A stretch of DNA of 6,915 bases, from positions 1 through 6,915 of the forward strand of contig JBEKZQ010000342.1 of NCBI GenBank assembly GCA_049509675.1. Reading direction: 5' to 3'. The first letter of the stretch is position 1. Every line of letters begins with the position of its first letter. Shown here in pieces: positions 1 through 5,642 of the stretch. The notes below the pieces were generated by a model that ran no database searches, was not told the DNA's origin, and was given only the letters and a program-made list of their open reading frames with translations. The translations under genes and the position numbers were made by a program. Origin of the DNA: JBEKZQ01 sp049509675 (lineage in GTDB: Bacteria; Planctomycetota; Planctomycetia; Pirellulales; Thermoguttaceae).

Positions 1-109
1 CCATAGGCTTGCGCGACCTTGACCCACCCTACACGAATAATCCGGGCTTGCTGCTCGCGGGGTGTTGCCGCAGCCCTGTTGCCGCGGCCCACACTTCCTT
101 ACTTAATGC

Positions 110-115
110 AAGGAG
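110..115 (+). promoter_or_regulatory. Strong Shine-Dalgarno site of the response regulator gene
   Basis: AAGGAG lies six bases before the ATG at 122, an almost ideal anti-16S match and spacing. It fixes the start codon of the response regulator. The two downstream genes lack a site this good. No convincing -35/-10 pair was found in bases 1-109; TTGCCG (79-84) and CTTAAT (102-107) are 17 bases apart but would start transcription inside the ribosome site. Confidence 0.85.
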
Positions 116-121
116 TTTCAA

Positions 122-766
122 ATGACCCAGCCAGATAAGATCAAGCTCTTGGTTGCCGACGACCATGAACTACTCCGCAGTGGCGTAAAGGCGATGTTGG
201 CGGACACGGAGATCAAGATCGTCGCCGAGGTGACCAGCGGGCAGGCGGCGGTGAAATATGCGTTGGAACACGAAGTGGATGTTGTGCTCCTGGACATCCA
301 GATGCCCGATGGCGATGGCCTGACGGCCTTGGGCCGCATCAAGTTGGAAAAGCCGGACCTGCCCATCCTGATGCTCTCCGTCTTCGATAATCCCGCCTAT
401 GTCGCCCGGGCGGTCGCCCTGGGGGCCAGCGGCTTCCTGTTGAAGGGCTGCACCCGGGACGAACTGGTCAACGCCATCACGAAGGCGGCCGCGGGTGAGA
501 ATGTCTTCACCCGCAACGAACTTCGCCGCGTGTCCGGGGCCCTGACAACGCCACGCGTCACGACCGACATCGAGGTTTCCTTGACCCGACGCGAGGCCGA
601 AGTACTACGGCAAATTGCCTTTGGCCTGACGAACAAGGACATAGCCAAGACGCTGAACGTCAGCGACGAGACAATCAAGGAGCACGTACAGCACATCTTT
701 CGCAAGATTGGCGTCAGGGACCGGACGCAGGCCGCCGTGTGGGCCCTGCGCAAGGGACTGGCCTGA
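122..766 (+). CDS. NarL/FixJ-family two-component response regulator (REC + LuxR-type HTH)
   Basis: This is a complete 214-residue DNA-binding response regulator, the usual length for the NarL/FixJ family. An N-terminal receiver domain (about residues 7-122) shows the acidic pair D13-D14, the phospho-accepting D58 in LLDIQMPDGDG, S86 at the switch position and the invariant K108 in GFLLKG. A short linker (about 123-150) leads to a LuxR-type helix-turn-helix (about 153-212) with LTRREAEVL, the NKDIAKTLNVSDETIKEHV recognition region and IGVRDRTQAAV. Family knowledge: phosphorylation of the aspartate by a sensor histidine kinase controls dimerisation and promoter binding in the cytoplasm. The start is set by AAGGAG six bases upstream. 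No partner histidine kinase is in the window; one could lie to the left, or the protein may be an orphan. The next gene converges on it, so they are not co-transcribed. Family assignment is secure; target genes and signal are unknown. Confidence 0.96.
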   Translation: MTQPDKIKLLVADDHELLRSGVKAMLADTEIKIVAEVTSGQAAVKYALEHEVDVVLLDIQMPDGDGLTALGRIKLEKPDLPILMLSVFDNPAYVARAVALGASGFLLKGCTRDELVNAITKAAAGENVFTRNELRRVSGALTTPRVTTDIEVSLTRREAEVLRQIAFGLTNKDIAKTLNVSDETIKEHVQHIFRKIGVRDRTQAAVWALRKGLA

Positions 767-833
767 ACAAGGCCGCAGCAGCAAGCGGGGGCATCTCCAA
801 GGCCCGATAGCCCTCGGAAACCCTCTCTGTGCA

Positions 834-852
834 GCCGGCCGACAAGGCCGGC
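834..852 (+). terminator. GC-rich hairpin downstream of the response regulator, possible terminator
   Basis: GCCGGCC, a five-base loop GACAA, then GGCCGGC: a perfect 7-bp stem, 68 bases after the response regulator stop. No T-run follows, so it is not a canonical intrinsic terminator. It could stall or protect the 3' end of the transcript, or be an ordinary GC palindrome. Seen directly; the function is a guess. Confidence 0.3.
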
Positions 853-860
853 AGTATCGG

Positions 861-989
861 TAAGCGACCGCGCAAAAATAAGTTGAACAAGTTTTTGTGG
901 TGCAGGCGTCCCGCCTGCCCAAGAAAATGCCGGCGGGACGCCTGCACCACAACCTGCAATTGACCAAGTTATTTATGCGCGGACGCTAA
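861..989. repeat. 129-bp nested palindrome (MITE- or REP-like) between convergent genes
   Basis: Two inverted repeats share one centre. The inner arms, 895-915 and 932-952, are perfect over 21 bp (containing GGTGCAGGCGTCCCGCC) around a 16-base loop. The outer arms, 861-890 and 960-989, match at 24 of 30 positions and contain CCGCGCA and AAATAA. The transcript of either strand would fold into a very long hairpin. It carries no ORF of its own. There is no T-run after the stem on either strand, arguing against a simple bidirectional terminator. Similar 'GGCGGGACGCCTG' palindromes are, from memory, dispersed in planctomycete genomes; a non-autonomous mobile or REP-type element is the likeliest reading. 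No clear target-site duplication flanks it. Confidence 0.75.
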
Positions 990-994
990 GTAGT

Positions 995-1062
995 TCGAGT
1001 GTCGGCGGGCCCCTCGCTCCGCCCGGCCTTGCTCCGCAAGGCACGCCCCGCCGTGCGCTCGA
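995..1062. repeat. Compound GC-rich palindrome just beyond the kinase gene stop
   Basis: Outer pieces pair TCGAG (995-999) with CTCGA (1058-1062) and CGGCGGG (1003-1009) with CCCGCCG (1047-1053). Nested inside is a perfect 7-bp stem, GCCTTGC (1026-1032) and GCAAGGC (1036-1042), with a three-base loop. In the kinase transcript it begins about eight bases after the stop codon. It may help end or stabilise that transcript, or be another REP-like repeat; no U-tract follows. It ends only five bases from the 129-bp palindrome. Confidence 0.5.
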
Positions 1063-1069
1063 CCTCCGC

Positions 1070-4000
1070 TTACTTGTCCGCCAGAACCAGGGCGACGCGT
1101 AAGCCAAGGTTGTGCAGATGTACCGCAGGCTCATGGCTGAGACGAAACGCCGAGCGACAGAAGCCCGCCGGGTAGTCCCAACTGCCGCTGCGGAACACGT
1201 GCCATGAGCCCGAGTCTACGTTACACGGGTCGTCGACGGAGGATCTCACGTACCACGACATTTCGTACCGGTCGACACACCACTCAAACACGTTTCCGCA
1301 CATGTCGTACAGGCCCCATGGGTTCGCTCGTAACTGCCCGACACGGTGGGGTCTTCCGTTGGCGTTGTCGCCAAACCAGCCGTACTCCGCCAGTTGCGCC
1401 GCATCATCGCCGAAATGCCATCTCGTCGCGGTGCCCGCGCGGCAAGCATACTCCCATTGCGCCTCCGATGGCAGACAATACCTTCGTTCCGCGGCCATTT
1501 CTCCCGGCAGATTCGATAGTTTCCGGCAAAACTCCACGGCTTCGTCCCACGAAATGTTTTCCACCGGAAATCGCCGCGTGTCCTGACCAGCGACCCAGTC
1601 TTTCTGCTGTCCTTCGGCCGAGAACTGGCTGGGGTTGGCGCCGATAACGCACCGGTATTCCTCCTGCGTCACGTCGTACATTCCCAAGTAAAAGGGCCGG
1701 GTGATCCGCACCCGGTGCCGTGGCCCTTCGCCCGGCAGAACATCCCTGTAAAAGCCGCTAGCGGTTTTCAACTCCTCCTCGATCAGCTCTTTGGGCGAGC
1801 CCATCATGAACTCGCCCGGAGGGATCAGCACGAGCTTCATGCCGATGGAGTTGGTCAACTCGACCGGTGTGCCAAGGTGCTTGGCCCAGCCCTCTTGATG
1901 CTCTTTGGCTTTCGCCGCGTCGAAGGGGGCGACGGCGCGCGGGGGGATCCCGGATTTCGAATCTGAGATTTCAGATTTCGGATTCTGGATCTTGGATTCG
2001 GATGAGACGGCCGGCGGCGCTCCTTCGCCGGACTTATCCGCCAGAACCAGGGCGACGCGGAAGCCCACGGCGAAGTCACGGACCCCGGGCCCGTCGCTCT
2101 CGCGGCTCGCGGACCGGCAGCCCCACGCCGGGCGGGCCCAGCTACCGCCGCGACGCGCGCGCTGAAAGCCCGAGTCTACACCGTACGGATCATCCAGCGG
2201 AGAAACGGCATAGTACTTATCAGAATACCAATCCGCACACCACTGCCACACATTCCCGTGCATGTCGTAAAGACCAAAAGGGTTTGCCTTCAACTGGCCC
2301 ACGCGATGAGTCCTGCAATCAGCATTGCCGTCGGACCAGCCATACTCCCCCAATCTTGCCTTCTCGTCGCCAAAATTCCATTTTGCCTGGCTCCCGGCGC
2401 GGCACGCATACTCCCACTGCGCCTCCGATGGCAGACAATAGGTTCGTCCCGCCGCCTTCTCCTCCGGTATCTCCGATAGTCCTCGACAGAACTCCACCGC
2501 ATCATCCCACGACACCTGCTCCACCGGAAACCGCCTCGTGTCCTGCCCGGCCACGTTGTCTTTACTCTGGCCCGTGGCCGAAAAACGGCTCGGACTCTTT
2601 CCCGTGACCCGCTGGTACTCCTGCTGCGTCACCTCGTACACAGCGAAGTAAAACGGCCTGGTGATTCTGACCCGGTGCTGTGGCCCCTCGCTCGGAAGCG
2701 AATTCCTGTACCACGGCTCCTTGTCATCGGCATGTATTTTTAACTCCTCTTCGATCAGCTCCTTGGGCGAGCCCATCATGAACTCGCCCGGCGGGATGAG
2801 CACCAGCTTCATGCCGATGGAATTCGTCGTTTCGACCGGCACGCCGAGGTGCTTGGCCCAGGCCTCTTGGTGCTCCTTGGCTTTCTGGGCGTCGAAGGGG
2901 GCAATCGCGGGAGGCGGTTCCAGCGTGCAGACGACGCGAAAACCGTTCACAGGGTGGACCCAATCGGGCCGACCGCACTGCCTCGCCGCGCAACGGATCT
3001 GTAAGGGGTGTGCCCAGCGGTCGTGGCCGCGCCGGACGCGATCCGTTCCGGACGATGGGCCGACAGGATCGTCCGCCGCCGAGTTCCGGTAATAATCATC
3101 GGCCCACCAGTCGGCACACCATGCACACACGTTGCCGAGCATGTCATACAGCCCCCACGGGTTCGGCTTCTTCTGGCCGACAGGGTGCTTGCCGTCGGAA
3201 TTCCCGCGATGCCACTCGTAGTCGCCGAGTTGTTTCTCGTCGTTGCCGCAATAATATTTCGTGGTCGTCCCCGCGCGACAAGCATACTCCCACTCCGCCT
3301 CGGTCGGCAGGCGATAAGTCTTGCCCTCCCTGCGGGTCAACCAATTACAGAACTCCCGCGCATCGTTCCAGGTGACTTGGACGACCGGATACTCCTGATC
3401 TTGCTCGTACCCCGGGTTGTGCCAGGTGATCTCGGGTTTCTCTACTTCTTTGCCATCCTCGCAAATCCGGCCTCCCTTCCCAGACCGTTCGGCGTCGGTC
3501 TTGTAGCCTGTTTCTTTGACGAAACGGGCGAACTGCGCCACGGTGACCATGTACGTTCCCATGTAGGAAGCTCTGGTCAACCGCACATGGTGTTGTGGAA
3601 CCTCGTGATTAGCGAACACATTGATGTCGGGCTCCTGCAAGTTGGCCGCCTGCGCGAGCTTCATGAGTTCCTCCACCTCTTCCTTGGTTGACCCCATCTG
3701 GAACTCGCCGGGCGGGATGAGCACCAGTTTCATGCCGATCGAGTTGGTCATTTCGACCGGCACGCCGAGGTGCTTGGCCCAAGCCTCTTGGTGCTCCTTG
3801 GCTTTCGCCGCGTCGAAGGGGACGATGGCGGGCGGGGGGATCTCGGATTTCAAATCTGAGATTTCAGATTTCAAATCTCGGATATTGGATTCGGGCGTGC
3901 CATGACGGAGGGTGATCGCCAGGACGATCCCCAGCAGCAAGACCAGGCCCCACGCTAGCCCCACCAGTATCAGCGGCCGCTTTGGAGTGCGACGACTTGT

Positions 4001-5269
4001 CGTCGCTTTTGCCTGTTGAGGTGCGCCGCCACGATGAAAAGCGGCGACAAGTCGCCGCACTCCAAAGACGCCTCCCGTGTCACGTTCGACGCGAGGCGCA
4101 GGCGTGTGTTCCGAGCCACGCGCGATGCGGTGCGCCGTCAGCGTGCCCAGCGGCGCATCTTCCTGCAAGAACGCCAGGCTCTTGGCCAAGGCCGCACTGG
4201 AGGGCTCTCCCGGCGCTCGGGCAGCCGACCGACCGGAGGATACGCCCAAGACCGCCTCCAACTCGGCAATCACTTCGGCCATCGACGACTGCCGCTCCTC
4301 GGGCTGCTTGGCCACCATCTTCTGAAATAGTTCGTCCAGTTCTGCGGGCACGTCCGGTCGGGACGCCGAGAGCGATGGGATCAGGGCCTGCTGGTGCGCC
4401 ATGAGGATCTGCATCAGCGTCTCGCCCCCGTACGGCGGATTGCCGGTCAACAAGCGGTAGAGCGTGCAGCCGAGGGCATAAATGTCGGCGCGCGCATCGA
4501 CCATGTGGCTGTCCATGGCCTGCTCGGGGGCCATGTAATCGCAGGTGCCCATCACCTGGCCGGTGTTCGTCAACCGCTCGGGCCCACCCATGGCCGCGTC
4601 TGCCCCGGCGATGCGGGCCAGGCCCATGTCGAGGATCTTGACCGTCCCGTCCTTGTCCAACAAGAGATTGCCCGGCTTGATGTCGCGGTGGACAATGCCC
4701 TTGCCGTGGGCGTACTGGAGCCCGCGGGCGGCCTGCAATATGCACTCCGCCGCCTCCCGGAGCGGGAGCGGCCCGCGATCCTTGACGATCGTGGCCAGGT
4801 CGCGGCCCTCGACGTACTCCATCGCCAGGTAGTGCATCCCCTGGTGCTCGCTGGCGTCGTAGGCGGTGACGATGTTGGAATGCGAGAGTTTGGCGGCCGC
4901 TTCCACCTCACGGTGGAACCGCTCGACGGCCCCGGCCTGCTTCATGGCTGCCGAAGAGAGGACCTTGATGGCCACCGTGCGTTTCATCCGCCGGTGCTGG
5001 GCCTTGAGGACTACGCCCATGCCGCCCTCGCCCAGCTTGTCCAAAACGACGTACTCGCCGAAGACCAGCCCCTTGGTCTTGCCCTGGTAGACGGCCGTCG
5101 CCTGGAAGCGGGTGAGTTTGCCTTGCTGGATCAGCACTTGGGCAAACTGCTGGACATCCTTGGGCCGCTGCTCCGGCGGGAGGCCCTGCTGAAACTGGGA
5201 GACTTCGGCCGCCGACATCAGGCCGCTCTCGCTCAGCCGCTCGATGAACTGCTCGACGTTGATCGCCAT
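1070..5269 (-). CDS. Transmembrane Hanks-type Ser/Thr protein kinase with three extracytoplasmic FGE-sulfatase-like domains
   Basis: This 1399-residue protein likely phosphorylates cytoplasmic proteins on Ser/Thr in response to something bound outside the membrane. A leader (1-70, 'FIERLSESGLMSAAEVSQF') precedes the kinase domain (about 73-340): glycine loop LGEGGMGVV 79-87, K102, helix-C E121, catalytic loop HRDIKPGN 194-201 with D196, metal-binding DMG 214-216 in place of DFG, MAPEQ 246-250, D262. All catalytic residues are present, so it should be active. A basic, repeat-derived stretch (401-431) leads to one membrane helix (about 433-454), the basic side facing the cytoplasm. Three FGE-like units follow (about 478-783, 785-1078, 1109-1399), each opening with PFDA.KAKEHQE.WAKHLG.PVE and NSIGMKLVLIPPGEF. 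The CxxxxC active-site pair of true FGE is absent, so binding rather than catalysis is likelier. ATG 5269 is the first start of the leader; only a weak GGTGGCGGGG precedes it. It is convergent with the response regulator and divergent from the FAAL gene. The ligand is unknown. Confidence 0.95.
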   Translation of the reverse strand: MAINVEQFIERLSESGLMSAAEVSQFQQGLPPEQRPKDVQQFAQVLIQQGKLTRFQATAVYQGKTKGLVFGEYVVLDKLGEGGMGVVLKAQHRRMKRTVAIKVLSSAAMKQAGAVERFHREVEAAAKLSHSNIVTAYDASEHQGMHYLAMEYVEGRDLATIVKDRGPLPLREAAECILQAARGLQYAHGKGIVHRDIKPGNLLLDKDGTVKILDMGLARIAGADAAMGGPERLTNTGQVMGTCDYMAPEQAMDSHMVDARADIYALGCTLYRLLTGNPPYGGETLMQILMAHQQALIPSLSASRPDVPAELDELFQKMVAKQPEERQSSMAEVIAELEAVLGVSSGRSAARAPGEPSSAALAKSLAFLQEDAPLGTLTAHRIARGSEHTPAPRVERDTGGVFGVRRLVAAFHRGGAPQQAKATTSRRTPKRPLILVGLAWGLVLLLGIVLAITLRHGTPESNIRDLKSEISDLKSEIPPPAIVPFDAAKAKEHQEAWAKHLGVPVEMTNSIGMKLVLIPPGEFQMGSTKEEVEELMKLAQAANLQEPDINVFANHEVPQHHVRLTRASYMGTYMVTVAQFARFVKETGYKTDAERSGKGGRICEDGKEVEKPEITWHNPGYEQDQEYPVVQVTWNDAREFCNWLTRREGKTYRLPTEAEWEYACRAGTTTKYYCGNDEKQLGDYEWHRGNSDGKHPVGQKKPNPWGLYDMLGNVCAWCADWWADDYYRNSAADDPVGPSSGTDRVRRGHDRWAHPLQIRCAARQCGRPDWVHPVNGFRVVCTLEPPPAIAPFDAQKAKEHQEAWAKHLGVPVETTNSIGMKLVLIPPGEFMMGSPKELIEEELKIHADDKEPWYRNSLPSEGPQHRVRITRPFYFAVYEVTQQEYQRVTGKSPSRFSATGQSKDNVAGQDTRRFPVEQVSWDDAVEFCRGLSEIPEEKAAGRTYCLPSEAQWEYACRAGSQAKWNFGDEKARLGEYGWSDGNADCRTHRVGQLKANPFGLYDMHGNVWQWCADWYSDKYYAVSPLDDPYGVDSGFQRARRGGSWARPAWGCRSASRESDGPGVRDFAVGFRVALVLADKSGEGAPPAVSSESKIQNPKSEISDSKSGIPPRAVAPFDAAKAKEHQEGWAKHLGTPVELTNSIGMKLVLIPPGEFMMGSPKELIEEELKTASGFYRDVLPGEGPRHRVRITRPFYLGMYDVTQEEYRCVIGANPSQFSAEGQQKDWVAGQDTRRFPVENISWDEAVEFCRKLSNLPGEMAAERRYCLPSEAQWEYACRAGTATRWHFGDDAAQLAEYGWFGDNANGRPHRVGQLRANPWGLYDMCGNVFEWCVDRYEMSWYVRSSVDDPCNVDSGSWHVFRSGSWDYPAGFCRSAFRLSHEPAVHLHNLGLRVALVLADK
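1073..1945 (-). repeat. FGE-like unit 3 (C-terminal) of the kinase
   Basis: Residues 1109-1399, sister copy of unit 2: MMGSPKELIEEELK, GQDTRRFPVENISWDEAVEFC, YCLPSEAQWEYACRAG (1264-1279), NPWGLYDMCGNVFEWC. The C-terminal motif reads SGSW (1361-1364), CRSAFR, GLRVALVLADK, then the TAA stop. Differences from unit 2 increase towards the C-terminus, except for the fixed scaffold residues. Confidence 0.88.
1951..2001 (-). repeat. AT-rich KSEI linker tract, copy 2
   Basis: This is the second copy of the 51-bp tract, between FGE units 2 and 3, encoding ESKIQNPKSEISDSKSGI (about 1091-1108). It shares the core AATCTGAGATTTCAGATTTC with copy 1. No copy lies between units 1 and 2, so the linkers are not simply part of every duplicated unit. 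Confidence 0.8.
2036..2917 (-). repeat. FGE-like unit 2 of the kinase
   Basis: Residues 785-1078. It contains MMGSPKELIEEELK, GQDTRRFPVEQVSWDDAVEFC, YCLPSEAQWEYACRAG (944-959), NPFGLYDMHGNVWQWCADW and the best-preserved C-terminal motif, RGGSW (1040-1044) with CRSASR and GFRVALVLADK. It is clearly the closest relative of unit 3. Its last residues equal the protein's own C-terminus, as if this were once the end of the gene. Confidence 0.88.
2921..3838 (-). repeat. FGE-like unit 1 (membrane-proximal) of the kinase
   Basis: Residues 478-783. It opens with the shared PFDAAKAKEHQEAWAKHLG block and holds EYPVVQVTWNDAREFCNWL and YRLPTEAEWEYACRAG (about 652-667). Its N-terminal half differs strongly from units 2 and 3, with a longer insertion (KETGYKTDAERSGKGG region). 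Its C-terminal motif is degenerate: RGHDRW (747-752) where the family has RGGSW, although the RCAAR and NGFRVV scaffold remains. It is joined directly to unit 2 without a KSEI linker. Confidence 0.85.
3844..3894 (-). repeat. AT-rich KSEI linker tract, copy 1
   Basis: This 51-bp tract lies between the membrane helix and FGE unit 1 and is far richer in A+T than its surroundings. It contains GATTTCAAATCT twice, 21 bases apart (3846-3857, 3867-3878), so the protein has a heptad repeat, RDLKSEISDLKSEI (about 464-477). It matches copy 2 at 44 of 51 bases in the same reading frame. The alternating charged and hydrophobic heptads could form a short helical spacer. Confidence 0.8.
3980..4067. repeat. 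Palindromic repeat translated within the kinase gene
   Basis: Arms of 31 bp (3980-4010 and 4037-4067) match at 29 positions around a 26-base loop. Each arm holds its own 8-bp palindrome: GCGACGAC/GTCGTCGC at 3989-4006 and GCGGCGAC/GTCGCCGC at 4041-4058. The only two differences between the arms are a pair that keeps each inner palindrome intact. The element is read in frame as residues 401-430 (FGVRRLVAAFHR ... KATTSRRTPK), immediately before the membrane helix. It is probably a dispersed planctomycete palindrome captured by the gene. Confidence 0.85.
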
Positions 5270-5402
5270 CGACGGGCCCCGCCACCGGACTACTGGGGTG
5301 AAGACATCTTCCTACTGTACACCGCTGCCCACAAGGCCGGAAGACCCTTTGCCAGGAGAACTGCAAAGTTGCGAAGTCTGCCGGGACACAGGTCCATCCC
5401 GT

Positions 5403-5469
5403 ACACTAGCCCGAAGCGCCAGCGAGGGATTTCCGGCGATTCTCCCTTGCTGGCGCGTCGGGCTAGTGT
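5403..5469. repeat. Intergenic palindrome of the CTAGCCCGAAGCG type
   Basis: Arms 5403-5429 and 5443-5469 match at 25 of 27 bases (ACACTAGCCCGA.GCGCCAGC.AGGGA) around a 13-base loop. It lies between divergent genes, so it is not a terminator for either in the normal sense. I recognise the 'CTAGCCCGAAGCG...GAGGG' pattern as a frequent dispersed palindrome in planctomycete genomes, where it gives rise to spurious 'LARSASEG' ORFs; that is recollection, not a search. Confidence 0.8.
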
Positions 5470-5483
5470 CGCGCATCGCGACA
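5467..5483. repeat. Small perfect hairpin abutting the intergenic palindrome
   Basis: TGTCGCG, loop CAT, CGCGACA: a 7-bp perfect stem sharing its first three bases with the end of the larger palindrome. Its symmetric arms could be an operator half-site pair for the FAAL promoter about 50-75 bases downstream, or part of the repeat. No function is shown. Confidence 0.4.
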
Positions 5484-5532
5484 TTGCAATTCTCCTGGAC
5501 CTCTTGACCCTTTGCCGTTGCGCACGGCGGGG

Positions 5533-5561
5533 TTGCGTCAATTCCCCGAAGAACTTACAAT
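5533..5561 (+). promoter_or_regulatory. Candidate sigma-70-like promoter of the FAAL gene
   Basis: TTGCGT (5533-5538), a 17-base spacer, then TACAAT (5556-5561). The -10 box matches the consensus at five of six positions, the -35 box at only three. Transcription would start near 5568, leaving a leader of about 75 bases to the chosen ATG at 5643. It is plausible by position and spacing only; planctomycete promoters are poorly defined. Confidence 0.35.
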
Positions 5562-5642
5562 GCCCGGCTGCTGAGTATGACAAACGCGGTCCTACCGGCG
5601 AGAAGCGCAGCCCACGGGCGTCCACACCAACTGAGCGATAGC

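Larger units (their letters stand above)
5270..5642. other. Divergent intergenic region between the kinase and FAAL genes
   Basis: This 373-base stretch has no supported gene. Positions 5270-5402 should hold the kinase promoter, but I see no convincing -35/-10 pair there on the minus strand; AAGGCCGG-type GC-rich sequence dominates. Positions 5403-5483 are palindromic. Positions 5533-5561 hold the only reasonable promoter, directed at the FAAL gene. The long frame reading through here on the plus strand is the antisense shadow of the kinase domain. Confidence 0.6.

Noticed and set aside
3..125. Frame open from the left edge that ends in TGA overlapping the response regulator ATG
   Set aside because: It could be the tail of an upstream gene with an ATGA overlap, but about 40 residues of nondescript sequence and the strong ribosome site inside it give no support.
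895..952. Bidirectional intrinsic terminator for the convergent genes
   Set aside because: The stem is strong, but there is no T-run on the 3' side in either direction (the T-run 892-896 lies on the wrong side for both), so a repeat element is the better description.
605..967. Minus-strand frames overlapping the response regulator end and the 129-bp palindrome
   Set aside because: They are antisense to the HTH domain and then run through repeat DNA; no ribosome site or recognisable protein.
1867..2607. Open frame of 246 codons on the plus strand within the FGE region
   Set aside because: Arg/Pro/Ser-rich composition typical of a shadow frame, antisense to conserved FGE unit 2/3 codons.
3008..3691. 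Open frame of 227 codons on the plus strand opposite FGE unit 1
   Set aside because: Antisense shadow of a conserved domain; no start signal and no family resemblance.
3844..3894. CRISPR-like or short tandem repeat array
   Set aside because: There are only two 21-base periods with no spacers, and it is translated in frame as a heptad linker.
4622..4630. DMG instead of DFG as evidence for a pseudokinase
   Set aside because: The metal-binding aspartate and glycine are kept, K102, E121 and HRDIKPGN are intact, and DMG is a frequent variant in kinases of this type.
4394..5641. Long open frame of 415 codons on the plus strand, antisense to the kinase domain
   Set aside because: It exactly mirrors the conserved kinase domain on the opposite strand, has no recognisable fold, no ribosome site and runs into the palindrome; GC-rich codon bias keeps the antisense frame open.
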